64,000 nt of DNA, taken from the NCBI GenBank assembly GCA_003216795.1, contig QCIH01000006.1, forward strand, positions 28,389 through 92,388. Direction: 5' to 3'. The translations under genes were made by a program, and so were the position numbers. Each line of letters starts with the position of its first letter. Within the stretch, counting starts at the first letter, position 1. Of this stretch, positions 37,701-45,368 are shown in pieces. Below the pieces are notes generated by a model. The model ran no database searches. It had not been told where the DNA came from and was given only the letters and a program-made list of their open reading frames with translations. Source of the stretch: Prochlorococcus sp. AG-402-K16 (GTDB lineage Bacteria > Cyanobacteriota > Cyanobacteriia > PCC-6307 > Cyanobiaceae).

Positions 37701-38326
37701 TCGAAAACGTCATTTAATTTTGCATTAGTTTGTTCTATTCTTGTATCAAAAAGTGCGACTCCTGCTAATTCATCAATAAGATTTCTCCTCTCCTTATTAT
37801 TCATTGATACTATTCTTGTTACATCACCCTGCATAACAACATTGCTGCCCTCAGGATCAACACTGATATCTCTTAATATTCTCTGTATTTGTTGCAAGGT
37901 GCATTGTTTTCCATCAGAAGTATAAGTAGAAGCATAAGAACCTCCTGGCATAAGCCTTAATTTTCTAGAAACTAACCATTCTTTTTGACCTTTATTAAGT
38001 GCAATTTCTTCTTCTTCTAGTTCCAAAGGCGGAAGGTCCTCTCTGGGAGACCAATCTTGAATATTAAATTTTACCGATACAGATGTTTCTGATGACTTAC
38101 CCTCTTTAACTTTGGAGTTATTTATTAGATCTGGTAATCTTTCAGCCCTCATACCTCGACTATTAGCTAGGCCTAAACAAAATAAAATTCCATCTAAAAT
38201 ATTACTTTTCCCAGAACCGTTAGGACCCGTAACCACCGTAAAACCTTCTTCAAGAGGTATTTTTACATTTCCCCCAAAAGATTTAAAATTTTCAAACTCG
38301 ACCTGATTGATATGTACCAATCTCAA
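34736..38326 (-). CDS. smc: Chromosome segregation protein SMC
   Basis: A 1196-residue SMC ATPase. The N-terminal head has Walker A TGPNGSGKSNILDGILFCLG. Two long coiled coils flank a hinge (about residues 525-660; YVAQLGEVSEKNRYALEIAAGNRLGQIVVDN). The C-terminal head carries signature LASMSGGEKSLTALSFLFALQ and Walker B SPFYALDEVDSFLDG. It organises and separates replicated chromosomes with ScpA/ScpB. The length is normal and the 208-aa plus-strand frame inside it is a shadow. Confidence 0.96.
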   Translation of the reverse strand: MRLVHINQVEFENFKSFGGNVKIPLEEGFTVVTGPNGSGKSNILDGILFCLGLANSRGMRAERLPDLINNSKVKEGKSSETSVSVKFNIQDWSPREDLPPLELEEEEIALNKGQKEWLVSRKLRLMPGGSYASTYTSDGKQCTLQQIQRILRDISVDPEGSNVVMQGDVTRIVSMNNKERRNLIDELAGVALFDTRIEQTNAKLNDVFERQERCEILENELQSSKNKLEKECEKAKRYKELKAKLLHIIELEKVLIFEKQVKHVESIEKKESEIEKNKILFNKQKESISKEISVLEDALKILVDELKDKGEDKLIKVNSDIGSINSSLRELDRISILNKEEGIKLQKQRDEIAISKRNIESEKMSQKNFDDNFLNQLNLQIDDLTLKHKLSRKKLSDAAGESGEFSKQSIKLNAELESIKNQINPLEIKKRKIEEETIQNNIQKDEILSRIESLDLEKQKLFQGNQRKKETSDTKNKNLACNSAEINSLKNEIDLLIKTKSRLNNEQLRLEKDLSRFESRKEVLNESRGSYALRILLEAGLEGIHGYVAQLGEVSEKNRYALEIAAGNRLGQIVVDNDHIAAKAIEILKKKKAGRLTFLPLNRIKSQKKNYAISRFENNRENGFIDKAINLITFDEVYSDVFRYVFGDTLVFSDLSSARLSTQKNRLVTLSGELLEASGAITGGSKLNKDLAYRFGINNDIDDSSPIKERLLVIEEALKESNNDLILKNNRLSILNSNRSQIIEDCASFNKEIEVNQDSLKVVSQRIEDCKSRLNKLDTANNLLVNELGHLKNQLKPYQEKFDQLQTIQKANYEKNQKSSLIAFNDDFNNLDKKLELLIKERNTLLDKKNQFALNKERINNSLKITLLQEKNLQESIKQLAIAHSEWIEKRDQFKKELSDLDNQKKSLEKNLGLLRRKRDELNSSISNKRQEYNNYLLKLEYLERDMHSLKEEMRSEKIKLENYKKDLPNPSPEFGEYEGKSLESLQSEISIINANLESLEPVNMLALDELEELIERLNGLREKLEILSNERSELLLRIETVSTMRQEAFMQAFIEVDRHFREIFANLSDGDGFLQLENPNSPLEGGLTLVAHPKGKNVRRLASMSGGEKSLTALSFLFALQKYKPSPFYALDEVDSFLDGINVERLSKLISNQSSNAQFIVVSHRRPMISASERTIGVVQARGANTQVLGLPNAA

Positions 38327-38402
38327 GTCTCAATAGCTAAATAAGAATAACTAATTTGCAAAAATTCTCAATAGGAATATTACGTTTATTTATAAATGAG
38401 TA

Positions 38403-38765
38403 TTAATAACTTTTGCTCAATCTACAAAAATTACCCGAAATTTCAAACAAGCCATAAAGAAGTTCACCATCCAAAATGAATCTATAATGTTCAGAGTCCA
38501 ATTTATCTGAAACACTTTTAAATATTCCATGATCAATTCTTTTTACAAACCCTCTATTATCAGAAAGTTCATGTTCTATCCTAGATAACCATACAAGTCT
38601 ATGATTTGGCTGCTTAATAATTTCTATAGAAGCTTGATTTAATAAAGGTAGTTTTAGAAATTTCCAAGTTAAACAATCTATGCCATTTTCAACGAGAAAA
38701 TCATAATGAATATCAAACGAGTTAGCAGAATAAACTTTATGTTCAAGCAAAACCCATTTATTCAT
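38403..38765 (-). CDS. Possible LigD-type 3'-phosphoesterase-like domain protein
   Basis: A 120-residue soluble protein. HKVYSANSFDIHYDFLVENGIDCLTWKFLK recalls the HYDFRLE ... W stretch of the ligase D phosphoesterase domain (DNA polymerase ligase N), and RIEHELSDNRGFVKRIDHGIF fits the later conserved RGxVxRxDxG region found in stand-alone relatives. No DNA ligase or Ku gene is nearby. The match is by eye and tentative. Confidence 0.5.
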   Translation of the reverse strand: MNKWVLLEHKVYSANSFDIHYDFLVENGIDCLTWKFLKLPLLNQASIEIIKQPNHRLVWLSRIEHELSDNRGFVKRIDHGIFKSVSDKLDSEHYRFILDGELLYGLFEISGNFCRLSKSY

Positions 38766-38848
38766 TATCTAATTAATAAATAAACCGAGTCTATTTTCAA
38801 AACAAAGTTAAGATAAAGATATATTTTATTAAAGATGATTCCTGTTAT

Positions 38849-39004
38849 TTAATTACCTGCATCAGGTACAAATCTTAAAGCAATGAATAGCAAACTTCCA
38901 GCTCCAGCGATAGCTGCAGCTACTAATCCAAAATCTGTTGGGATTGTGCGGGATGCAAAAATTAAGGATGCAAATGTAATATCCATGATGAAATTTAAAC
39001 TCAT
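38849..39004 (-). CDS. 51-aa small membrane protein
   Basis: Not in the ORF track. ATG at 39004 and TAA at 38849; an internal ATG at 38986 would give 45 residues starting MDITFASLIFASRT. There is one long hydrophobic stretch (FGLVAAAIAGAGSLLFIALRFV) preceded by a polar turn and ending PDAGN. The regular composition looks like a conserved thylakoid-type small protein, but I cannot name it. It fills most of the gap between the 38403 gene and the DUF883-like gene. Confidence 0.65.
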   Translation of the reverse strand: MSLNFIMDITFASLIFASRTIPTDFGLVAAAIAGAGSLLFIALRFVPDAGN

Positions 39005-39174
39005 TTAATAAATTCAGTAATAGCTTAACAAAACCTTCTTGCAGAACAGAGTAGATAAATAAAATGTAAATAAACTTTTATATGTTTTTATTTTATATAA
39101 ATCGAACAATTCTTTAGATAAGGGTTCCAAATTAAGAAAATAGGGTCTAATCTTAAAAAAAATAAGTTTAAATA

Positions 39175-39636
39175 ATGGAGACTTTCCATCCTCCCAAAGA
39201 AGTAGAAGAAAAAGCAAATAACTCGGATCTTCCTGAAAAAGATGTTATTTCGGAAAAATGGTTACTTGAAAAAATTGATAGTTTAATACCTTTAATAAAA
39301 GAAAAATGGCCTAACATTGCACAACAAACCCTTGAAGCCACAAAAGGGAGTATTGATGATTTAGTTGAAGTAATAGCGAGCCATAGTGGAACCTCAGTAA
39401 TTGGAATAAAAAGCCAACTATTTGAAATCATTGATTCAATAAGAGAAAACAATTGGGAAATATCAGAAAAAATTGAACCTATCGAAAGCCAATTAGAAGA
39501 ATTATTAGAAGAACTTAACAATACACTTAGACCAAAAATAGAAAATCCAATAAGAAAAAAACCACTATTATCTATTGCTATTGCGGCTGGTATTGGTTTA
39601 CTTATAGGAACTCTCCTTAACAGTGGCAGAAAATAA
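39175..39636 (+). CDS. DUF883/YqjD-like membrane-anchored protein
   Basis: A 153-residue protein with a long helical, charged body and a C-terminal transmembrane helix (LLSIAIAAGIGLLIGTLLNSG) after RKKP. This is the ElaB/YqjD (DUF883) layout, tail-anchored in the inner membrane. YqjD in E. coli binds ribosomes at the membrane in stationary phase. The next gene overlaps it and resembles YqjE, the usual neighbour. Confidence 0.75.
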   Translation: METFHPPKEVEEKANNSDLPEKDVISEKWLLEKIDSLIPLIKEKWPNIAQQTLEATKGSIDDLVEVIASHSGTSVIGIKSQLFEIIDSIRENNWEISEKIEPIESQLEELLEELNNTLRPKIENPIRKKPLLSIAIAAGIGLLIGTLLNSGRK

Positions 39637-40024
39637 TATGGAAAAACCAAAAAATAAAAATTTTGCAAGTACCGCTTCGAGAATTTCAGCGATCGCAAGT
39701 TCAGTAATGGATTTGCATGTAAGAATAGCTCTTCAAGAAGTAGATAGAGAAAAAAGAAGATTAATTAGTGGTGGAATATTTTTGGCAATTGGCAGTATAT
39801 TATTATTAATAGTACTAATTTGCATACATATTATTTTTTATCTTTTTCTAACGAAATATAATAACTGGAATATTGAATATAATTTATTACTAATAATATT
39901 TATCGATTTATTTCTTGCAGGCTTAAGTTTGAAACTTGGAGGAAAATTAGCTAAAGGACCTTATCTTCCTCAAACATTAGAAGGTTTAGGCAAGACAACA
40001 AAGGCAGTTTTAGGCAAAAAATAA
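39623..40024 (+). CDS. YqjE/holin-X-like membrane protein
   Basis: A 133-residue protein with two membrane helices (GGIFLAIGSILLLIVLICIHIIFYLFL; LLLIIFIDLFLAGLSLKLG) after a soluble helix (SSVMDLHVRIALQEVDREKRRL). This layout matches the DUF1469/YqjE (holin superfamily III-like) group. The GTG at 39623 overlaps the upstream gene by 14 bases; ATG 39638 is an alternative start just after the upstream stop. It is a membrane partner of the YqjD-like protein, not a phage holin. Confidence 0.75.
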   Translation: MAENNMEKPKNKNFASTASRISAIASSVMDLHVRIALQEVDREKRRLISGGIFLAIGSILLLIVLICIHIIFYLFLTKYNNWNIEYNLLLIIFIDLFLAGLSLKLGGKLAKGPYLPQTLEGLGKTTKAVLGKK

Positions 40025-40025
40025 A

Positions 40026-41150
40026 TTACCTTATTAAGTACTTTATCCATCTACAATCTATTCCCCCATTGCTAACGGGAATTTTCAATGAAGATTTCAT
40101 TTTTAAATATTTTGTTAGTTTTGGATTTCCACTTAGCAGCCAAAATTCCCAACCTGAAAAATTGTTCTTTAGGAAGATTCCCATTTGTTCATATAAACAA
40201 ATCAATTCATTTTCATCGCCTAATTTTTTGCCGTATGGAGGATTACATATGATTATCCCAGGTGTGCAACTTAATTGGAGTGCTAAAAAATCATTATTTA
40301 TAAGCTCAATATAATTTTCGAGTCCAGCTAATGATATGTTTACATTCGCCTGCTCAAAAACCTTTTTATTAATTTCACACCCTATTATTGTTGGTAATTT
40401 TTCATAATTTATAATTTTATTTTTTGCCTTATTTTTTTCATTAAGATAAATATCTTTCCTAAAGTCCAACCAATTCTCAAAAAGATATACTTGATCAATA
40501 TTTATGGGAACTCCAAGGAATTGGTTGACTGCCTCAATTAAAAAAGTACCCGAGCCACACATAAAATCTATTAATGGAACTTTGCCATTCCATTGAGTCA
40601 TATTTATCAATCCAGAAGCTAAATTTTCTTTTAATGGAGCATTTCCAATTGCGGGTCTATAGCCTCTTTTGTGTAAGCTTTCTACGCTGCTTTGAAGACT
40701 GAGAATTGCTTTATTATTATTTAAATGCAGATGAATTATAAAATCAGGATTATCTAGAGAAATATTTGATCTTTTATTCCAAACTGCCTGTTGCAAATCA
40801 GTTATAGAATTTTTTACTTCAAGAGCTGTGAAATGAGTATGACTTAAAGAAGATGTTTTCCCAGTTACTTGAACATTAAAAGTTTTATCACAGTGCAACC
40901 AATTTAACCAATCAAATGAATCTCTAACCCCCTCATATAAAGATTGCTTGTCATAGCAATTAAAACTTGCAATTTCTCTATAAAAACGAAAAGCTAATCT
41001 GGAAAAGAAATGAACTCTATAAAAAGTTTCAAAATCACATTCAAAATTAATAAATCTTTTATAGGTATTAATATTAAAGCCGCCTAAATTTGAAATTTCT
41101 TCTGCTAAAGATTTCTCTAGTCCCTCCGGAGATGATGCCACTACATTCAT
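40026..41150 (-). CDS. THUMP-domain rRNA methyltransferase (RlmL-like)
   Basis: A 374-residue protein. The N-terminal THUMP/ferredoxin-like RNA-binding part (to about residue 165) precedes a Rossmann methyltransferase with the SAM motif IDFMCGSGTFLIEA and the catalytic motif IICNPPYGKKLGDE (an NPPY motif for N2-guanine methylation). Family members modify 23S rRNA G2445. It lacks the extra RlmK domain of the E. coli fusion. It is divergent from ssrA. Confidence 0.88.
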   Translation of the reverse strand: MNVVASSPEGLEKSLAEEISNLGGFNINTYKRFINFECDFETFYRVHFFSRLAFRFYREIASFNCYDKQSLYEGVRDSFDWLNWLHCDKTFNVQVTGKTSSLSHTHFTALEVKNSITDLQQAVWNKRSNISLDNPDFIIHLHLNNNKAILSLQSSVESLHKRGYRPAIGNAPLKENLASGLINMTQWNGKVPLIDFMCGSGTFLIEAVNQFLGVPINIDQVYLFENWLDFRKDIYLNEKNKAKNKIINYEKLPTIIGCEINKKVFEQANVNISLAGLENYIELINNDFLALQLSCTPGIIICNPPYGKKLGDENELICLYEQMGIFLKNNFSGWEFWLLSGNPKLTKYLKMKSSLKIPVSNGGIDCRWIKYLIR

Positions 41151-41207
41151 ATACGATAAAACTTAGTAAAAAAACTATTCAATAACCATTTTGCCTGTCA
41201 GAATATA

Positions 41208-41477
41208 AATGTCCAATTGGACTAGGTGATCTCAACCGATGTTTCGGACAGCGGTTCGATTCCGCTCAACTCCACTATTTGGGGTTGTAATGGTTTCGAC
41301 GGGGCATAAGGAAGGTGACTGAAGCCGGCTCGGTTAGAGCAAAAACACAAATGCTAACAAAATCGTTAGTTTCTCCCGTCAAACAGCACCAGTTGCTGCT
41401 TGATCCTAAAGGAGATGGGGTTATATCAGCCTTATCAACCAAATGATACGAGGAGTCTGGAAGGACTCCACTTTTTT
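41208..41477 (+). ncRNA. ssrA: Two-piece tmRNA from a circularly permuted ssrA gene
   Basis: The acceptor half comes first: T-arm AGCGG-TTCGATT-CCGCT and acceptor CAACTCC plus A end at 41274. After six bases the coding half starts with GGGGTTG (41281), which pairs with that acceptor strand. The tag frame GCT...TGA (41353-41403) encodes ANKIVSFSRQTAPVAA. This order matches the processed two-piece tmRNA of Prochlorococcus. The 5' end (about 41208) is approximate; the 3' terminator hairpin is listed separately. With SmpB it rescues stalled ribosomes and tags the peptide for degradation. Confidence 0.95.
41452..41477 (+). terminator. Rho-independent terminator of ssrA
   Basis: Perfect six-base stem GGAGTC/GACTCC (41452-41457 with 41464-41469) with loop TGGAAG, followed by a T run (CTTTTTT). 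The position fits the 3' end of the tmRNA coding half. In vivo this hairpin may also act as a processed end. Confidence 0.85.
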
Positions 41478-41632
41478 AAAATAACTAAGAAGCTGTAATA
41501 GATAATTTATTAGTGTGTAAATATTGCTGCAAATGCTTGTATTAAAAAGAATTTTTTTAATTTTATAAGTATAAATACTGAGAAGATAAGTTTTAAATTA
41601 ATTTATCTTATTAAAAAATCGAATCTTCCAAA

Positions 41633-41770
41633 ATGGAATCTAATAAAAAACTGAATGAATTGATAATAAATCTCAAACCGAAAGTTATTAGATTCACTGG
41701 CGAAAAATTTCCCAATGAACTATGGAATAGTGGTTGTCAAATAAAAAAAAATAAGAAAATATCTAGCTAA
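41633..41770 (+). CDS. 45-aa basic small ORF after ssrA
   Basis: ATG 41633 to TAA 41770, downstream of the tmRNA and convergent with the aldo/keto reductase gene. The product, beginning MESNKKLNELIINLKPKVIRF, is Lys/Asn-rich and ends KKNKKISS. No domain is recognised. It may be a genuine small protein or chance coding in AT-rich DNA; its compact protein-like middle (PKVIRFTGEKFPNELWNSGC) favours the former. Confidence 0.45.
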   Translation: MESNKKLNELIINLKPKVIRFTGEKFPNELWNSGCQIKKNKKISS

Positions 41771-41778
41771 AAATTTAA

Positions 41779-42747
41779 TTAAATGCTTGAAAAAGGATTT
41801 TTAGGCATTTTTTTTAAACTTTTTTTTGACAATTCCTGAAGTACTTTAAATTCACTTTTATTTAAATTCCACTTGAATACATTCGATATATCTATAACTT
41901 GAGATTTTTTTCGCATTCCAACGAGCGGAATAGCTCCTTGATAACAACACCAATTAATTGCTACTTGCGCTTGGGAAACTGATCTTTGATTTGCAATTCT
42001 TTTTAAACACCTCCGCAATTCATATGTTGGTTTTTTATAGTTTTTAAATAATGCATTGCGAATAAAACTTTTTTCTTTATTCTGTTCTTTATCTGGATCA
42101 ATACAAAGTATTCCAAAGGACAAAGGACTATAAGCAAAGAAATCAATATTATTTTCGTCGCAAATTTTTTTTACCTGATATTGTTTTTCTAAATCGGGAG
42201 CAAGCAAAGAAAACTGTATTTGCACACTTTTTAGGCTCTGATCTCTTTTTGCTAAGAAATTAATTAATTTCATCAATCTTTTAGGGCCTATATTTGATAG
42301 GCCTATTTGAAAATCAAAGCCTTCATCTTTTAAATCGCAAAGATTATTCAACAGTCCTAATTCCTGCCAAGGATTGTATTTTGCAGTTGACCAATGTAAT
42401 TGCACTATATCTAATTTGTTATTAAGTCTTTCTAAACTTTTCAAAAAAGGTTTATTAAAACCTCTGTTACCTATTCTCCAAGGATAAGGTGCAAGTTTGG
42501 TTGCCACTTGAATTCTTTTTTTCTTTGCTGAAGGAGTATTTAGTAAAAATTTTCCTATCAACAATTCACTTCTACCCTGAAGATTCCCAGTACCGTAAGA
42601 ATCTGCAGTATCAATTACATCGAAACCTCTTCGTAACGCTTCTTTATATGTCTCACGTAAATCATCGTCATTTGTAGATTGGTAATTCCAGAAAAGCTTA
42701 TTCCCCCAAGACCACGTACCTAATCCAATTCTTTTCTTCACTGCCAA
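41779..42747 (-). CDS. Aldo/keto reductase
   Basis: A 322-residue TIM-barrel oxidoreductase. The catalytic Asp/Tyr pair is in DTADSYGTG, the lysine in VATKLAPYP and the histidine-equivalent region in VQLHWST. The NADPH-binding C-terminal part carries IPLVGMRKKSQV. The substrate is unknown; it is close to the YajO/Tas-like branch common in cyanobacteria. The start is TTG at 42747 or GTG at 42741 (MKKRIGLG). Confidence 0.9.
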   Translation of the reverse strand: MAVKKRIGLGTWSWGNKLFWNYQSTNDDDLRETYKEALRRGFDVIDTADSYGTGNLQGRSELLIGKFLLNTPSAKKKRIQVATKLAPYPWRIGNRGFNKPFLKSLERLNNKLDIVQLHWSTAKYNPWQELGLLNNLCDLKDEGFDFQIGLSNIGPKRLMKLINFLAKRDQSLKSVQIQFSLLAPDLEKQYQVKKICDENNIDFFAYSPLSFGILCIDPDKEQNKEKSFIRNALFKNYKKPTYELRRCLKRIANQRSVSQAQVAINWCCYQGAIPLVGMRKKSQVIDISNVFKWNLNKSEFKVLQELSKKSLKKMPKNPFSSI

Positions 42748-42890
42748 TTTAAATAAGGAACTTTATAAGGTTATCTAAAAATATTAACTTCTTTAAAATA
42801 TTTCAAAAAATAAGTTTTAAAGCATTAAAAATCAATTTCTCTTGACATTAAGAAATTATTCTCCAAAGTAAGAGAAATAAAAATAAAAAA

Positions 42891-43562
42891 TTGTTCATTA
42901 CTGTTTGCGGACAAAAAGGGGGGGTGGCCAAGACCTGCACAAGCATTCACCTTGCTAGTATTTGGCATTCTGAAGGTAAAAAAGTTTGCATAGTCGATGC
43001 CGACAAGAATAGATCTGCTTTAGCATACGCATCAAGAGGCAATCTTCCATTTCCAGTTTTCCCCGTCAGTTCAGCTGCTAAAGCATCAAGATCATCAGAA
43101 ATTGTAATAACTGATGGCCAGGCTAGCAGTGATCAAGAAGAACTTAAACACTTAGCGTATGGTTCAGATTTAGTTATCTTACCTACAACTGCAAAGGCAA
43201 GATCAGTAGAATTAACTGTTGAACTAGCTAATTTATTAAGCAACTTAAAAGTTAACCATGCTGTAGTAATAGTAAAAGTTGATTTTAGACAGCAGAAAGC
43301 AGCGCAACAAGCCAAAGCAGCTCTAGAAAATTTTGGTTTATATGTTTTTGATACATTCATACCCTTACTTTCAGCATTTGATAAAGCAGAAGCCTCGGGC
43401 AATGCTGTATTTGAAGCTGTAGACGATTTAGGCAGATCAGATCCTCGTCGAATGACGGGCTGGTCTGCTTATTGTTCAATTGCCTCACAAATTCCATGCC
43501 TGATTTCGAAGCCCTCATCCGACACCAACAACTTAAACAACCAACAACCAATCAGCGCTTAA
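42891..43562 (+). CDS. ParA/Soj-family ATPase
   Basis: A 223-residue deviant Walker ATPase. The Walker A motif CGQKGGVAKTCTS has the ParA lysine, and VCIVDADKNRSALAYASRG provides the Walker A' region. Such proteins position chromosomes, plasmids or protein complexes; some position carboxysomes (McdA) in cyanobacteria. No parB neighbour is present, so a cargo-positioning role is possible. TTG start. The next ORF overlaps its 3' end. Confidence 0.87.
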   Translation: MFITVCGQKGGVAKTCTSIHLASIWHSEGKKVCIVDADKNRSALAYASRGNLPFPVFPVSSAAKASRSSEIVITDGQASSDQEELKHLAYGSDLVILPTTAKARSVELTVELANLLSNLKVNHAVVIVKVDFRQQKAAQQAKAALENFGLYVFDTFIPLLSAFDKAEASGNAVFEAVDDLGRSDPRRMTGWSAYCSIASQIPCLISKPSSDTNNLNNQQPISA

Positions 43563-43741
43563 AAGTAGTTGATTCTCCTAATTCTGAAGAAGAAGAAGAA
43601 AACGAAGAAGCAATAATTAGACAATCTGGATTATTAGTTAATTTTTTTGGGGGTTTTATAGGCTCTGTAATTGGAACTTTAACAATACTGTTTCTTTATA
43701 TGAATGAATATCTACCATTAGATTTACTAAAACTTAAGTAG
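43496..43741 (+). CDS. Small membrane protein overlapping the ParA gene
   Basis: The track frame begins at 43472, but MPDFEALIRHQQLKQ (ATG 43496; 81 residues) is a better start. A soluble acidic half (VVDSPNSEEEEENEEAI) precedes one transmembrane helix (LLVNFFGGFIGSVIGTLTILFLYM). It overlaps the ParA gene by 67 bases and is probably translated with it. It could be the partner or membrane anchor of that ATPase. Its TAG stop lies inside the remnant copy of the argJ 3' end. Confidence 0.7.
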   Translation: MPDFEALIRHQQLKQPTTNQRLKVVDSPNSEEEEENEEAIIRQSGLLVNFFGGFIGSVIGTLTILFLYMNEYLPLDLLKLK

Positions 43742-43763
43742 TATATTCACTATTAATTTCCAC
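43734..43763. repeat. Remnant copy of the argJ 3' end (outer repeat)
   Basis: On the minus strand this encodes VEINSEYTT-stop, identical at the protein level to the end of ArgJ but differing at several synonymous positions (ACT ACT here, ACG ACG in the live copy). The frame is closed by a stop three codons upstream, so only a fragment is left. It overlaps the last codons and stop of the small membrane protein gene, as a native convergent argJ end would. Confidence 0.8.
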
Positions 43764-43821
43764 CTTTGGCATTTAGTATATCCACCTTGCTGTAATCCAT
43801 TGGTATCACATAAGCAAGTTA

Positions 43822-43851
43822 AGAAATAATAATCACACCATAATCACAGTC
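43822..43851. repeat. 30-base inner direct repeat, left copy (TAATCACA-rich)
   Basis: AGAAATAATAATCACACCAT followed by AATCACAGTC. It matches 28 of 30 bases of the copy at 45334-45363 in the same orientation. Each copy holds two TAATCACA words, and more copies of the word follow at about 43862, 43932 and 43943. Confidence 0.85.
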
Positions 43852-43960
43852 GGTGAAATAATAATCACACTTTTAGATTTTTAAATAAAAACACTTGAAA
43901 GCATTAGGTTTAATTTCTGTGATCTTTAAAGTAATCACAGAATAATCACATTTATCCCAA

Positions 43961-43981
43961 AGGTGAGTATTCATTTTTGAG
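43961..43981. repeat. Second inner repeat, left copy
   Basis: AGGTGAGTATTCATTTTTGA plus G. It matches AGGTGTGTATTCTTTTTGAG at 45369-45388 with one substitution and one single-base gap. The order (30-base repeat, then this repeat) is the same at both ends of the ORF. Confidence 0.75.
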
Positions 43982-44011
43982 GAACGGAATGCAAATATCC
44001 TTTAGCGGCAT

Positions 44012-45322
44012 CTAATTCTCATTAGTTTTCCCAGAATATTCTCCATCTGGGGAGAAATCACTTAAATAAAACTGATCCCACCCTAAGTTATGAAGTTTTT
44101 CTAAATTAGAAAAATACTGATCTCTGTAAAAAGAAATATCATAAATATTTCGTCTTCTATATTCCGTTAATCCATTTCTCGAGTTGTAAATTTCAGGATA
44201 ATCATACACATAAGCACTCATAGAATTTACCAATATTTTCTGTTCCATTACCCACGCTTCACATCTTGTTAATTTGGGTGATGTAAAAATATAACTTCTA
44301 TATTCCCCTGATTTCTTTCTATCCTCCAAATCATTTGTAATTCCAGGTTTTATAAATTCATCATCAATATCAGCAATATAGAAATAGCAATCACTATTTG
44401 CATATTCATCATCCTTTAAGAAAGACAAATAATTATCTTTACCTTTAGGAGAACACCCACAACTTAGAGTATGACCATTTGCAATTGAATTGAATAAAGT
44501 AATGTGATGTCTTCCACATTCACATAAAGATACAACTCTCCTAGCAGAATTAATATTAGTTCCCCAATCTCTCTTGATAGTTAGTTTGCCAAATGTTTTA
44601 TTTTTGATCTTTTCCCAATAGTAATTAGACCTCCTATTTGACCTCTCTCTTTGAGCACAAACATTGCATGCTTTGACTTTCTTTAATTCCTGAGCGCCAA
44701 TAAAGTGAGGATCTCTACCGCAAGCACATTGCACCCACCAATAGGAATCACCATCAATAATTCCATGTTTCTTTTTATCTAAAATTAAATTTAAAACAGT
44801 TAATTTACTTCCAGGTGGTTTATAACCTGTTAGATCATTCGTGATAGAAATCCTGAAACAATCTGGGCATCCATAACCCTCAATATGACTATTGGGAATA
44901 ATATCGAATTCCCCATTTCTTTCAGAATTATGTCCATCAATTTTACAAATTATAGTTACCTTCTTATCAGCACCTCTATATTTAACTTTTGAGTAATCAT
45001 ATCTATCCCCATGTTTCAACCTAAATTGATTAATGACTTCTTCTTGAGTTTTTCTTTTACTGCGATTTAATTCTAAAGTTTTCATTCTTTGTCTTTTCTT
45101 TCCACAAAAAGGACACCCATTATTTGATTTTGCATTTGACAAATGAGTAGATGGTTTTATTGGTTTAAAACCACATTCGGGACAACCAATAATGACTTCT
45201 TTATCTTTAGTTACATATATAACTTTGCTGTAATTATATTTTTCTCCCCATCTTTCTCTCGCTAAACATATCCACTCTTGAGTTGTATATCTCCTATGCA
45301 TTTGCTTCTTCATAAAAGACAC
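44012..45322 (-). CDS. Zinc-module protein with C-terminal GIY-YIG-like nuclease domain
   Basis: A 436-residue protein on the argJ insertion. Two DUF723-like units come first (about 14-75: GEKYNYSKV ... CPECG ... GCPFCG; about 92-158: GDRYDYSKVKYRG ... GYGCPDC). Cysteine-rich segments follow (QCACG, ACNVC, LCECG, SCGC; about 198-290). The C-terminus (about 312-366) reads YFYIA ... KPGITNDLEDR ... CEAWVMEQKI, the order of GIY-YIG active-site residues (Tyr, Tyr/Ile, Arg335, Glu). It resembles free-standing homing endonucleases of phages. The nuclease call is moderate; the site cut is inferred to be the argJ end. Confidence 0.75.
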   Translation of the reverse strand: MSFMKKQMHRRYTTQEWICLARERWGEKYNYSKVIYVTKDKEVIIGCPECGFKPIKPSTHLSNAKSNNGCPFCGKKRQRMKTLELNRSKRKTQEEVINQFRLKHGDRYDYSKVKYRGADKKVTIICKIDGHNSERNGEFDIIPNSHIEGYGCPDCFRISITNDLTGYKPPGSKLTVLNLILDKKKHGIIDGDSYWWVQCACGRDPHFIGAQELKKVKACNVCAQRERSNRRSNYYWEKIKNKTFGKLTIKRDWGTNINSARRVVSLCECGRHHITLFNSIANGHTLSCGCSPKGKDNYLSFLKDDEYANSDCYFYIADIDDEFIKPGITNDLEDRKKSGEYRSYIFTSPKLTRCEAWVMEQKILVNSMSAYVYDYPEIYNSRNGLTEYRRRNIYDISFYRDQYFSNLEKLHNLGWDQFYLSDFSPDGEYSGKTNEN

Positions 45323-45333
45323 TACAATCCAGA

Positions 45334-45363
45334 AGAAATTATAATCACACTATAATCACAGTC
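45334..45363. repeat. 30-base inner direct repeat, right copy
   Basis: AGAAATTATAATCACACTAT followed by AATCACAGTC; 28 of 30 identical to 43822-43851. It lies 11 bases upstream of the nuclease-like ORF start, so it may also carry that gene's promoter or operator. Confidence 0.85.
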
Positions 45364-45368
45364 TTGAA

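Noticed and set aside
37299-37925. 208-aa plus-strand ORF inside smc
   Set aside because: Ser/Leu-rich mirror of the SMC coiled-coil codons; the smc frame is complete and conserved.
39168-39698. 176-aa minus-strand ORF over the DUF883-like gene
   Set aside because: Antisense shadow; the plus-strand pair has the expected YqjD/YqjE layout and the minus frame is Ser/Ile-rich without domains.
43822-43950. TAATCACA repeats as a CRISPR array
   Set aside because: The words are short, unevenly spaced and lack regular spacers; no cas genes are nearby.
44012-45322. Nuclease-like ORF as a transposase
   Set aside because: No DDE, HUH or serine/tyrosine recombinase motif and no terminal inverted repeats; the C-terminus fits GIY-YIG better.
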